This document shows, piece after piece, positions 20,799 through 29,463 of a stretch of 64,000 nucleotides of DNA. A program made the position numbers and the translations under genes. Positions within the stretch are counted from its first letter, which is position 1; each line of letters begins with the position of its first letter. Under the pieces are notes generated by a model that worked only from the letters and a program-made list of their open reading frames with translations, searched no databases and was not told where the DNA came from. Source of the stretch: Pseudomonadota bacterium (GTDB lineage: Bacteria > Pseudomonadota > Gammaproteobacteria > Burkholderiales > Burkholderiaceae_C); NCBI GenBank assembly GCA_020161065.1, contig JAIUPH010000004.1, positions 1-64,000 of the forward strand, in the 5' to 3' direction.

Positions 20799-21257
20799 AT
20801 GCAAGTCCGCGACTTGATCAAGCTGGCGCTGGCCGTCGGCCTCATCACGCTGGGGGCGCAGCTCGCCCAGGCGGCGGACCCCGCGCCGGTCAAGCTGCAA
20901 GGCCTGCGCGGCGGCACGCCGGTGAGCGCCGACAACCCGCCCGGCGCCTCGCACCAGGAGCGCGACCACGCGCCCGCGCCGCGCGACTACGTGCAGCAGC
21001 CGCCGCTGATCCCGCACACCACCAGCGGCTACCAGATCACCAAGAACTTCAACAAGTGCATGGACTGCCACGCCTGGTCGAAGGCCGAGAGCACCGGCGC
21101 CACCAAGGTCGGCGTGTCGCACTTCCGCACGCGCGACAACACCGAGCTGGACAACATCAGCCCGCGGCGCTACTTCTGCACGCAGTGCCACGTGGCACAG
21201 ACCGACGCCAAGCCGCTGGTGGGCAACGCCTTCCAGCGCGCCCGCGGATTGCAGTGA
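20799..21257 (+). CDS. napB: NapB, diheme cytochrome c subunit
   Basis: 152 residues with a Sec signal ending near AQAAD. Two c-heme motifs, CMDCH and CTQCH, and the usual NapB flanks (PPLIPHTTSGYQI, NKCMDCH, SHFRTRD, ISPRRYFCTQCH) are present. It transfers electrons from NapC to NapA in the periplasm. It starts 3 bp after napH. Confidence 0.95.
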   Translation: MQVRDLIKLALAVGLITLGAQLAQAADPAPVKLQGLRGGTPVSADNPPGASHQERDHAPAPRDYVQQPPLIPHTTSGYQITKNFNKCMDCHAWSKAESTGATKVGVSHFRTRDNTELDNISPRRYFCTQCHVAQTDAKPLVGNAFQRARGLQ

Positions 21258-21272
21258 CGGGTCGAGGGCACC

Positions 21273-21953
21273 ATGGCAGAACAAGAAAAGCGCAGCGGCT
21301 GGTTCGGCAGCCTGGCCGGCAAACTGTGGGCACTGGCCACCGGCGCCGTCGGCGTGGCCTTCGTGCTGGGCATCATCTTCTGGGGCGGCTTCAACACCGC
21401 GATGGAGTGGACCAACCGCGAGGCCTTCTGCATCTCGTGCCACGAGATGCGCGACAACGTCTACGTCGAGTACCGCAACACGGTGCACTACCAGAACCGC
21501 ACCGGCGTGCGCGCCACCTGTCCCGACTGCCACGTGCCCAAGGAATGGGTGCCCAAGATCATCCGCAAGATACAGGCCAGCAACGAGGTGCTGCACAAGG
21601 TGCTGGGCAGCATCGACACGCCGGAGAAGTTCAACGCCAAGCGCGCCGAGCTGGCGGGCCACGAGTGGGCCCGCATGAAGAAGAACGACAGCCAGGAATG
21701 CCGCAACTGCCATAACTTCACGTTCATGGACTACGCGGAGCAGAACCGGCGCGCCGCCACGCGGCACCAGACGGCGTTCAACGAAGGGCAGACCTGCATC
21801 GACTGCCACAAGGGCATCGCGCACACGCTGCCGGGCATCGAGCAGAACATCGGCGCGCCCAAGATCGACGCCGCCGAGCTGCCGTCGTCGCAGGCCGAGC
21901 CGGCCACCCGCGCCCAGCGCGCCGAGCAGGCCGACAAGCCGGCTTCGAACTGA
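21273..21953 (+). CDS. napC: NapC, tetraheme membrane cytochrome c
   Basis: 226 residues. An N-terminal transmembrane anchor (about 20-42, [20 protein letters not shown]) is followed by four CxxCH motifs (CISCH, CPDCH, CRNCH, CIDCH) in the NapC/NirT pattern. It oxidises quinol at the membrane and reduces NapB. Having both NapC and NapGH gives two possible electron entry routes. The tail after the last heme is Ala/Glu-rich and low complexity. It is the last gene of the nap operon; the downstream GC-rich palindrome has no T-run. Confidence 0.95.
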   Translation: MAEQEKRSGWFGSLAGKLWALATGAVGVAFVLGIIFWGGFNTAMEWTNREAFCISCHEMRDNVYVEYRNTVHYQNRTGVRATCPDCHVPKEWVPKIIRKIQASNEVLHKVLGSIDTPEKFNAKRAELAGHEWARMKKNDSQECRNCHNFTFMDYAEQNRRAATRHQTAFNEGQTCIDCHKGIAHTLPGIEQNIGAPKIDAAELPSSQAEPATRAQRAEQADKPASN

Positions 21954-21998
21954 GGGCTTGACGGGCCCCGCGGGGCGGCGCTGGCACACTCCCGGCGC

Positions 21999-23963
21999 AT
22001 GCCCTTCGACGTTGACGCCAACGCCGACCCTAACGCCGACGCCGACCCCGACGCCGACCGCTGCATGGCGCTGTTGCTGGCCGACGACGCCCAGGCGCGC
22101 CAGCCGCTGCAGCAGGCCTGGCAAGCCGCCGGCGAACGCGGCGACGCCGCGGCGCAGCACCTGCTGGCCGGCCTGGCCTTGCTGGCCATCGAGACCGAGA
22201 TGGCCGACTTCCGCGGCCTGCACGACTGGCTGGCGCGCTTCGCCGACGGCGAGGCCGCCGCGCCGCCGCCGCGCCGCGCGCTCGACGCGCTGCGGCTCGA
22301 TGCCGCGCGCCTGGTGCTGCCCGCGCTCGACCACCGCTTCGCCTACGGCAGCAGCAGTGCGCATGGCGCCGCCGCGCGGCTGCTGCAGGCGCTGCGCGAC
22401 GGCGCCTGGCCGCCCGGCGACGAGCACGCGCTGCTGGCCAAGGTGCTGCACGAATACCACGGCATGGAGTACCAGGCCGCCGCCTGCGAACGCGTGGCGG
22501 CATTGGTCGCGCCCGCGCTGGCGCTGGCCAGCCCGGCGTGGCAGGCGCGCTGGTGGGTGCAGCTCGAAGACTGCCTGGGCTTCTGGGGCCATGCCGAGGC
22601 CGCCGCGCAGGCGCGCCAGCAACTGGCTGCGTTGGCCGCGCTGGCCGCGGTGGCGGACCTGCAGGGCACTGGGCTGCCGGCCTGGTCGCACGCCGTGGTC
22701 GAGCTGCGCCACGCGCTGCGCGGCAGCGACGCCGCGGCGCAGGACCGCGCCTACGCCGCGGTCGACCGTTTGCGCACGCTGCAGCGGCCGGGCCGCGCGC
22801 TGCAAGGCCTGCGCTGGCAGGCCATGGTGCTGCTGCAGCGCGGCCGCTTCCGCGCCGCGCTGGAGAAGGCCGAGCTGCTGCTCGACCTGAGCGCCGACGT
22901 CGAGGTGCCCGAGCGCGACCGCGGCGTCTACCACGACCTGCGCGCCCAGGCGCTGGCCGGCGTCGGCCGTTGGGACGAGGCCTTGCAGGTGCTGGACGCG
23001 CTGCGCCAACACCAGACCGGCGCGCAGGCGCGCATCGTGGCGGCGCTGCAGGCGGCCATGCGCGCCGCGCAGGCGTTGGCGCAGGGCGCGGCCGAGGCGC
23101 CGGCGCTGTGCCTGCAGGCGCTGCTCGCGGCGGCCGCCAACGACTGGCCGCGCTTCCTGGGCTACTTTCCCGACTGGGCGGCGCAGGTGGCCGACGCCGG
23201 CTTGCGCGCCGGCGTCGAGGTCGAGTTCGCCAGCGCCGCCATCCGCGAACGCCGGCTGCTGCCCAGGGCGCGCTGGCGCGACGACTGGCCCTGGCGGCTG
23301 AAGGTGCGCGTGCTCGGCGCGCTGGCCATCGAGCGCGACGGCCGGCCGCTGGTGATCGGCGGCAAGACGCCGCGCAAGCCCCTGGAGCTGCTGGCGCTGC
23401 TGGCCGCCCACGGCGGCGGGCCGCTCGACGCGCAGGCGGTGATCGACGACCTCTGGCCTTCGCTCGACGCCAGCACGCCGCGCGCGTCGCTGGACATGGC
23501 GGTGTCGCGCCTGCGCCGCCTGCTCGACCTGCCCGACGCCGTGGTGCTGGCCGACGGCCGGCTGGCGCTGCACCCGGCGCTGGCGTGGACCGACGTGGCC
23601 GCCTTCGAGCAACTCGCCGACGCGGCCGAGGCCGGTGACGTCGATGCCGCCGCTGCCGCCGATGCCGCTGACCGCGCCTTGCGGCTGCACGCCGACCGGC
23701 TGCTCGGCAGCCAGGCGCTGGCCGGCCTCAACGCGCGCCGCCGCCGCCAGTTGCTGCAACGCCAGGCCACGCTGGCGTTGGGCCGGGCGCGCACGCTGCT
23801 GGCCGGCGGCGATGCCGCCGCCGCCTGCCACGTGCTGCAGCGCGCGCTGCGCTGCGACCCCGGCGCCGCCGCGCTGGCGCAGGCGCTGGCCGATGCGCAG
23901 CAGCACCTGGCCGCCGAGCTGCGGCCGCCCCCTGCAAACGGGGGGAGTGTGGCCCAGGCCTAG
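21999..23963 (+). CDS. BTAD/SARP-like transcriptional regulator with helical repeats
   Basis: 654 residues. After a short N-terminal Asp/Asn/Ala-Pro repeat (DANADPNADADPDAD), about 400 residues are alpha-helical, TPR/MalT-like repeats. Near 425-520 an OmpR-type winged helix is visible (VRVLGALAIERDGRPLVIGG, KTPRKPLELLALLAAH, then DLWPSLDA, SLDMAVSRLRRLL, ADGRLALHP). A short BTAD-like helical tail follows. This is the arrangement of large SARP/LAL-like regulators. The next gene, a putative sorted surface protein, is only 83 bp downstream and in the same direction, so it may be a target. The signal is unknown. Confidence 0.7.
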   Translation: MPFDVDANADPNADADPDADRCMALLLADDAQARQPLQQAWQAAGERGDAAAQHLLAGLALLAIETEMADFRGLHDWLARFADGEAAAPPPRRALDALRLDAARLVLPALDHRFAYGSSSAHGAAARLLQALRDGAWPPGDEHALLAKVLHEYHGMEYQAAACERVAALVAPALALASPAWQARWWVQLEDCLGFWGHAEAAAQARQQLAALAALAAVADLQGTGLPAWSHAVVELRHALRGSDAAAQDRAYAAVDRLRTLQRPGRALQGLRWQAMVLLQRGRFRAALEKAELLLDLSADVEVPERDRGVYHDLRAQALAGVGRWDEALQVLDALRQHQTGAQARIVAALQAAMRAAQALAQGAAEAPALCLQALLAAAANDWPRFLGYFPDWAAQVADAGLRAGVEVEFASAAIRERRLLPRARWRDDWPWRLKVRVLGALAIERDGRPLVIGGKTPRKPLELLALLAAHGGGPLDAQAVIDDLWPSLDASTPRASLDMAVSRLRRLLDLPDAVVLADGRLALHPALAWTDVAAFEQLADAAEAGDVDAAAAADAADRALRLHADRLLGSQALAGLNARRRRQLLQRQATLALGRARTLLAGGDAAAACHVLQRALRCDPGAAALAQALADAQQHLAAELRPPPANGGSVAQA

Positions 23964-24046
23964 CCATCGGTTAGTCATCGGTTGGAGCGGTTCGGCGCCG
24001 GCTTTCGTACCGTGCGCGCGTCGTCCACTGCCCGAGGTTCCGCGCC

Positions 24047-25345
24047 ATGACCGCACCCGCCTTCGCCGCCGCCTTGCTGTGCGGCGCCGCCACCGTGGCC
24101 GGCGCCGCGCCGCTCACCCTCTACCTGCAGCCGGTGGACCTGGCCTGGGCGACGCGCTTCGAGGCCGCCGCCGGCCACGCGGTGCACAGCGAGGTGCGCG
24201 ACGAAAAGTCCACCGAGGCGGTGCTGATGGGCCCGGTGATCGCCAGCGGCACCACCAGCAGCAACCAGGTGCTGCGTTATGCGGGCCAGGGCTATGCGAC
24301 GCAGGCCAGCAGCGTGGTCGGCGCCACCGTCAGCGCCGGCGCCGCCCTGCTGCTGCAGCAGACGAACGGCCAGCCGACGCCGTTGCCGGGGCAGGGCGCG
24401 CCCGACACCCAGGCCAGCGCGCGCGCGCAGACCGGCACGCTGGGCGGCCTGCAGGGGCAGACGCTGGTGGACTTCTGGACCTCGCGCGTCGAGACGCGGA
24501 CCAACCGCGTCGGCCTGCTGACCGGCAGCCACACCTACCAGAACCAGTACCAGTGCGCGTCGGCCACCGATCCCAACGGCACCGTGTTCTGCCTGACCGA
24601 CCCGATCACCGTGAGCCTGGGCACCGCCAGCCACCACCAGGCGGGCGCCGAGTCGTGGTGGATGGACACCTGGACGCCCAGCGCCGACACGCTGGTGACG
24701 CTGAGCTTCGGCGTGCACATGAACCTGGGCGCGGTGTTCGGCGACCGCAGCGACAGCTTCGTCGAACTGACCCCGGGCCAGTTGACCGGCCAGGGCTTTG
24801 CCGGTGGGCCGCTGTTCGACATCGTGCAGCAGCAGCGCGCCGACGTCGAGCCGCTGCTGGCCGGGCTCGGCGTGTGGGACTTGTCGGTGCGCTCGCCGAT
24901 GCAGTGCGCCGACTACCCCGAGCTGCCGCCCGCGCTGCAGGAATCGGGCTGCCCCGAGGCGGTGGCCAGCCAGTTCGTGAGCGCCAGCACCGCCTTGCGC
25001 GAGTTGATGGAAGCCGGCGGCACGCTGGAGGTCGACACCGTGTTCGAGCTGCAGTTCCTGGCGCTGGCCGGCCACCAATACCGCGTGGTCGGCGGCATCG
25101 AGGTGCAGACGTCCAACGGCGCCGACCTCGACGGCTTCAACACCTTTGCCTTGAAGAGCGTGGCGTTGACCAACGGCGCGACGCTGCACTCCAGCGCGGC
25201 CGCCGCCTACGGCCTGCAGTTGCCGGGCACGACGGCCGACCCCGATCCCGACCCGCTGGCCGTGCCGGTGCCGCCGACGGCCGCGCTGCTGCCGGGCGCG
25301 CTGCTGGCGCTGCTGGCGGCCGGCCGCGCACGGCGGCGCCGCTAG
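24047..25345 (+). CDS. Exported protein with PEP-CTERM-like C-terminal sorting signal
   Basis: 432 residues. There is a signal peptide (AFAAALLCGAATVAGA) and a secreted body with SWWMDTWTPSADTLVTLSFG-type beta strands. The C-terminal tail is VPVPPTAALLPGALLALLAA followed by GRARRRR. A V-P-x-P motif, a hydrophobic helix and an Arg cluster define PEP-CTERM-type signals recognised by exosortases. Here the motif is PVPP rather than PEP, so it is a variant or could be handled by another sorting enzyme. The presence of an XrtA locus about 19 kb downstream supports the reading. The function of the body is unknown. Confidence 0.65.
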   Translation: MTAPAFAAALLCGAATVAGAAPLTLYLQPVDLAWATRFEAAAGHAVHSEVRDEKSTEAVLMGPVIASGTTSSNQVLRYAGQGYATQASSVVGATVSAGAALLLQQTNGQPTPLPGQGAPDTQASARAQTGTLGGLQGQTLVDFWTSRVETRTNRVGLLTGSHTYQNQYQCASATDPNGTVFCLTDPITVSLGTASHHQAGAESWWMDTWTPSADTLVTLSFGVHMNLGAVFGDRSDSFVELTPGQLTGQGFAGGPLFDIVQQQRADVEPLLAGLGVWDLSVRSPMQCADYPELPPALQESGCPEAVASQFVSASTALRELMEAGGTLEVDTVFELQFLALAGHQYRVVGGIEVQTSNGADLDGFNTFALKSVALTNGATLHSSAAAAYGLQLPGTTADPDPDPLAVPVPPTAALLPGALLALLAAGRARRRR

Positions 25346-25387
25346 CCGCCGCTAGCCGCCGCTAGCCACCGACCACCACCGCCCGCG

Positions 25388-27946
25388 TCATGGCTGGCGC
25401 GGGCCGCGGCTCGCGTCGTTCTTCGGCCCGCCTGCCGCGCCGCGCCGCGGCCACGCCAGCGCCGCCACCGCCAGCGCCAGCCCGAGCAGCCAGCCCGGGC
25501 TGGTGGCGCCGCCGCCACCGCCGCCGCCGCTGCTGGCGGTCGCCTGCGTGACCGTCACCGTGCTCGTGCGGCTGTCCTGCGCGCCGCTGCTGTCGGTCAC
25601 GGTCAGCGTGATCGTGAAGCTGCCCGCCGCGCTGGTGCTCACCGTGGCGCTGGCTGCCGTGCTGCTGCCGCTGATGGCGGCGATGTTGCCGCCGCTGGTG
25701 ATGGCCCAGCGGTAGCTGCTGATGCTGCGCCCGCTGGGTGCCGTCGAGCCGCTGCCGTCGAAGCTGACCGTGCTGCCGGCGCTGACGCTGGCCGCCGAGG
25801 CGCCGATGCTGGCCGTCGGCCCCAGCGCGGTGACGTTGATGGTCAGGCTGGCGTTCGACTGCTGGCCCAGGCTGTCGGTCACCGTCAGCCGCACCGTGAA
25901 GCTGCCGCTGCTGCTGCCGGTGGTGGCGATGCTCACGCTCGACGCGGTGGCCGTCGAGGTGATGCTGGCCAGGCTGGCGCCGCTGGTGATGGCCCACTGG
26001 TAGCCGGCCACGCTCAAGCCCGCTGCCACCGTGGAGCCGCTGCCGTCGATGGTGACCGTGCTGCCCGCCGTCACCACCTGCGACGAGGCCAGCAGGTTCA
26101 CCGTCGGCGCCGCCGGCGCATTGACGTTGACCGTGCTGCTGGCGCTGGCCTGCGCGCCGGCGCTGTCGGTCACCATCAGGCGGATGGTGAAGCTGCCGCT
26201 GCCCGAGGTCAGCACGCTCACCGTGGCGCCGCTGCTGCTGCCGCTGATCGCCGCGATGCCGCTGCCCGCGGTGATGGCCCACTGGTAGCTGCTGATGCTG
26301 CGCCCGGCGGCCGCCTTGGAGCCGCTGCCGTCGAAAGCCACCGTGCTGCCGGCCAGCACGGCCGTGCCGCCGCCGCTGATGCTGACGCTGGGCGCCGAGT
26401 TGGCGGCCGCCGCGGCCACCGCGGCGCCGGCGTCCAGCATGCCGGCGCCGCAGGTGGAGGTGGTGCACAGGCATTCGTCCTGCGGCACGCTCGTGGGCGC
26501 CTTGCACTGCGCCACTGTGGGGTCGCTGCTGGTGGTGGGGAAGGCGCGCGCGCTGCCCTGGATCAGCGACTTCACCTGCGCCGGCGTCAGGCTGGGGTTG
26601 ACCGAGAGCATCAAGGCCGCGGTGCCGGCGACCAGCGGCGCCGAGAAGCTGGTGCCCACCGAGTAGTTGCTGCTGTCGCTGTAGGTATTGGCCGCGGGGC
26701 CGGTGTTGCCGCTGTTGATGGTGGTGAGGATCGGGTACAGGCAGGCGCCGCTGGTGTTGACGCAGTTGCCGCCCGGCGCCGACACCGTGACCTGCGGCCC
26801 GATGCTGGAAAAGCCCACCTTGGTGCCGGCGTGGCGCAGCCCGGCCACCGCGATCACGCCGCTGCAGTTGGCCGGCGTGGCGACGGCCAGGCCTTCCTCG
26901 TTGCCTGCCGAGGCCACCACCACCACGCCGGCGGCCGTGAGCTGGCCGATCACGTCGGTGTAGGCGGCGGTGCAAGAGCCGGCCGAGCCCAGGCTGAGGT
27001 TGATCACGCGCGCCGGGTTGGGGTTGGCCACGGGGCTGCTGCTCAGCCCGGCGGCCCAGCGCAGGCCGGCCAGGATGTCGGAGTCGTAGCCGCCGCAGCG
27101 GCCCAGCACGCGCACCGGCAGCACCATCACGTTGAAGCCCACCGACGCCATGCCGACGCCGTTGTTGGTTTGCGCGCCGATCAGCCCGGCCGTCTGCGTG
27201 CCGTGCCAGCTGCTGGGGGCGGCGGCTTCGCCGGCGTCGCATTGGTTGGCGGTGGTCCAGTCGCCGGGGTCGCTGGCGTCGCTGTCGCGGGCGTTGCCGT
27301 CGTTGGCGGTGTCGGTGTCGCTGATGAAGTCGTAGCCCGGCAGCAGCTTGGCCGCCAGGTCGGGGTGGTCGAAGCGCACGCCGGTGTCGAGGTCGGCCAC
27401 CACCACCTGCGCCGAGCCGGTGCTGATGTCCCAGGCGCCGACGGCGTTGATGGCCGAGACGAAGGTGCTGTCGGGCGCGCGCAGGTACCACTGCCCGGCG
27501 GCCGGCGAGATCACGCTGTTGGCGGCGAACAGCGGGTCTGACGGCACGGCCAGCGCGCGGCGGCGCTCGTCGGGCACGGCGTATTCCACGTCGTCGTCGG
27601 CCGCCAGCTTGGCGGCCAGTTGCGCCGAGCTGAGGTCGCGCCCGCCCAGCAGCACCTGGGTGCGGCGGTCGATGCCGCGGCCGTCGGCCAGGCTCAGGCC
27701 GTGGCGCTGCGCCATCGCGGCGGCCAGCCGCGGGCCGGCGGCGCCGACGGTGGCGGCGCTGGCCTCGCGCATCAGCCGGCCCAAGGCCTTGTACTTGACG
27801 ATCACGCGCGCCGCCGGGCGCTGCGGCGTGGTGGTGTCGGCGGCCCAGGGGCCGCCGCTGATCGAGGGCAGGGCCAGCAGCATGGTCATCAGCAGGGCCA
27901 GGGCGAGCAGGCGCCGAAGTCGCATCGGAGTGGAGGCCATGGGCAT
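25388..27946 (-). CDS. S8 subtilisin-like protease with Ig-like repeats and GlyGly-CTERM
   Basis: 852 residues. Signal peptide (RRLLALALLMTMLLALP) and a propeptide-like region (to about 130) precede the catalytic domain. The triad is Asp187 (DLDTGVRFDHPDL), His248 (SSWHGTQTAG) and Ser433 (GTSFSAPLVAG), with oxyanion Asn349 (ASAGNE). About residues 480-800 are three related Ig/PKD-like repeats with the pattern AGSTVSFDGSGS, SISSYRWAITSG and GSFTITLTVTDSSG. The C-terminus has SSGGGGGGG, a hydrophobic helix (GWLLGLALAVAALAW) and basic residues: a GlyGly-CTERM signal. The gene overlaps the rhombosortase stop (TGATG), so enzyme and substrate are coupled. The ATG at 27940 is an alternative start. 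Confidence 0.9.
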   Translation of the reverse strand: MPMASTPMRLRRLLALALLMTMLLALPSISGGPWAADTTTPQRPAARVIVKYKALGRLMREASAATVGAAGPRLAAAMAQRHGLSLADGRGIDRRTQVLLGGRDLSSAQLAAKLAADDDVEYAVPDERRRALAVPSDPLFAANSVISPAAGQWYLRAPDSTFVSAINAVGAWDISTGSAQVVVADLDTGVRFDHPDLAAKLLPGYDFISDTDTANDGNARDSDASDPGDWTTANQCDAGEAAAPSSWHGTQTAGLIGAQTNNGVGMASVGFNVMVLPVRVLGRCGGYDSDILAGLRWAAGLSSSPVANPNPARVINLSLGSAGSCTAAYTDVIGQLTAAGVVVVASAGNEEGLAVATPANCSGVIAVAGLRHAGTKVGFSSIGPQVTVSAPGGNCVNTSGACLYPILTTINSGNTGPAANTYSDSSNYSVGTSFSAPLVAGTAALMLSVNPSLTPAQVKSLIQGSARAFPTTSSDPTVAQCKAPTSVPQDECLCTTSTCGAGMLDAGAAVAAAAANSAPSVSISGGGTAVLAGSTVAFDGSGSKAAAGRSISSYQWAITAGSGIAAISGSSSGATVSVLTSGSGSFTIRLMVTDSAGAQASASSTVNVNAPAAPTVNLLASSQVVTAGSTVTIDGSGSTVAAGLSVAGYQWAITSGASLASITSTATASSVSIATTGSSSGSFTVRLTVTDSLGQQSNASLTINVTALGPTASIGASAASVSAGSTVSFDGSGSTAPSGRSISSYRWAITSGGNIAAISGSSTAASATVSTSAAGSFTITLTVTDSSGAQDSRTSTVTVTQATASSGGGGGGGATSPGWLLGLALAVAALAWPRRGAAGGPKNDASRGPRQP

Positions 27947-28638
27947 CAGGGTCGAGGGTTGACGGGCGGACGACGGGCCGGCGCAGTGTCGGCCGCGTGG
28001 GTGTCCGGCGTGGCAGCGGTCTGTGTCGGCGCCGACACATGGCGGCGGCGGCCGAACATCATCGACAGCGAGGTTAGCAGCCCGGCCACCGTGCCGCTGA
28101 GGTGCGACCAGGGCACGATGGCGATGTCCCAGCCCGACCGCATCTGCAGCGCCGGGCCCCAGGGCGTTTCGAGCACGAGCTTGAGCGCCAGCCCGAGCAG
28201 CAGCGCGGCGCCGATCCAGCGCTGCCGCGGCTTGCGGGTCGGCCACAGCAGATGCAGCGCCGCCACCGCCACGCCGGCGTGCAGCACGCCCGACAGGCCG
28301 CCGAAGCGCGGCAGGTCGGGCCGCAGCGCCAGGCCGAGCTGCGTCAACGGCCAGGCCAGCGCCCAGGCCCAGGCGGCGCGCCGCGGCAAGCGCGCCAGCA
28401 GCCCCAGCGCCGCCAGCAGCATCAGGCCGGCCAGGTTGGCGGCCAGGTGCAGCTTGCTCCAGTGCACCCAGGCGGCGGTCCACCAGCGCCAGGGCTGCGT
28501 CCAGGCGAGCGCCGGCTGCCAGTCCAGCCAGGCGGTGGGCAGCTTCGTCGCGGCCAGGCAGCCGGCGGCCAGCAGCGCGGCCAGCGCCACCCAGGCGCGG
28601 GCCGGTGCGGCGCGGAGCCGATCAAGTCCGCTGGCCAC
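27946..28638 (-). CDS. rrtA: Rhombosortase (rhomboid-family GlyGly-CTERM protease)
   Basis: 230 residues starting at a GTG inside the end of the TPR gene (17-bp overlap). Multiple transmembrane helices carry the intramembrane serine protease pair: Ser116 in GGLSGVLH and His179 in PWSHLSG. H64 and N68 in LHLAANLAG fit the rhomboid oxyanion region. Rhombosortases remove the C-terminal GlyGly-CTERM helix from exported proteins. The immediately following, translationally coupled protease carries such a helix, which makes this assignment strong. An upstream ATG would add a Cys/Arg-rich stretch inside the TPR gene and is unlikely. Confidence 0.88.
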   Translation of the reverse strand: MASGLDRLRAAPARAWVALAALLAAGCLAATKLPTAWLDWQPALAWTQPWRWWTAAWVHWSKLHLAANLAGLMLLAALGLLARLPRRAAWAWALAWPLTQLGLALRPDLPRFGGLSGVLHAGVAVAALHLLWPTRKPRQRWIGAALLLGLALKLVLETPWGPALQMRSGWDIAIVPWSHLSGTVAGLLTSLSMMFGRRRHVSAPTQTAATPDTHAADTAPARRPPVNPRP

Positions 28639-29293
28639 CGTGGCGCCGCACGGCGTCTTCGAGCAGCTCCAGCATCTCCGGCCCGTCTTCGAGGTTGGGG
28701 TTGGCCTGCAGCGCACGGGTGTAGGCCTGCAAGGCCAGCTCGGCGTCGCCGCGGCGCAGGTGGATGTGGGCCATGCCCGACAGCGCGCCGAAGTGCAGCG
28801 GGTTGCGCTTGAGCGTCTCGCGGCAGTCGTGCAGCGAGGCCTCGTCGTCGCCCAGCATGAAGTGCACGGTGGCGCGCTTGTTCCAGCCTTCGGCGAAGGC
28901 CGGCTTCAGGCGCACCACGCGGTCGAAGCTGGCCAGCGCGGCGTCGAGCTCGCCTTCGCCCATCTGGCGCATGCCGCGCTCGAACAGGCGGTCGATGGCC
29001 TTGTCGCCCGAGCGGCTCCAGATCATCCACAGCGCCGAGCCGGCCAGGCGGCGCACGTCGGCGTCTTCGTCGCGCAGCCGCTCGGCCACGCGGCGGCTGT
29101 CGGCCATCTGCCCGAGGTCGGCCAGCCGCGCCACGGCGGCCTGGCGCTGCAGCGCCTGCGGGTGCGACAGGGCCTGCAGCGCCTGCTGGCGCGTCATCGG
29201 CGGCGCGGCGGCCGTGGCGCCACCGCCCGGCAGCAGCAGGCACAGCGTGAACAGCCGCAACCAGCGGCCCAGGCTCGTGATGGCAGGCGCCAT
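28622..29293 (-). CDS. Exported tetratricopeptide/HEAT-like repeat protein
   Basis: 223 residues with a signal peptide (ITSLGRWLRLFTLCLLLPGG). The N-terminal half has HEAT-like helices (ALQRQAAVARLADLGQMADS, then RRLAGSALWMIWSRSG). The second half has at least three TPR units (GELDAALASFDRVVRLKPAF, AEGWNKRATVHFMLGDDEAS, and AELALQAYTRALQANPNLED). GGGGAGG 8 bp upstream supports the ATG at 29293. It is the first gene of an operon with rhombosortase and its protease substrate, so it may scaffold that system in the periplasm. An FNR/DNR-type box lies 78 bp upstream, facing the divergent heme gene. Confidence 0.75.
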   Translation of the reverse strand: MAPAITSLGRWLRLFTLCLLLPGGGATAAAPPMTRQQALQALSHPQALQRQAAVARLADLGQMADSRRVAERLRDEDADVRRLAGSALWMIWSRSGDKAIDRLFERGMRQMGEGELDAALASFDRVVRLKPAFAEGWNKRATVHFMLGDDEASLHDCRETLKRNPLHFGALSGMAHIHLRRGDAELALQAYTRALQANPNLEDGPEMLELLEDAVRRHGGQRT

Positions 29294-29370
29294 GGCCCAT
29301 CCTCCCCGCGGCCCTGAACTGCGGGGCCGGTGCGGCGATTCTGCGGCCGCCGGCGCCGTCGGTGCGAGGC

Positions 29371-29384
29371 TTGACACGCCTCAA
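29371..29384. promoter_or_regulatory. FNR/DNR-type box upstream of heme A synthase gene
   Basis: TTGACACGCCTCAA matches TTGA-N6-TCAA. It lies in the 170-bp divergent spacer, about 86 bp (centre) from the heme A synthase ATG and about 84 bp from the TPR gene ATG. Confidence 0.65.
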
Positions 29385-29463
29385 GTGTGGTGGCGCGGTG
29401 CTTGCCCACACTGCGGCGGCCGATTCCGGATCTCCCGCGCGGCCCACGCGCCCGCTCGCCGCC

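Noticed and set aside
21983-21996. TGGCAC followed by GGC before the BTAD gene
   Set aside because: It matches the -24/-12 spacing by chance but would put transcription start inside the coding region, and the -12 is CGGC.
19893-24056. 1387-codon open frame on the minus strand across napH to the BTAD gene
   Set aside because: Covers five well-supported plus-strand genes; the translation has no recognisable domain and reflects high GC content.
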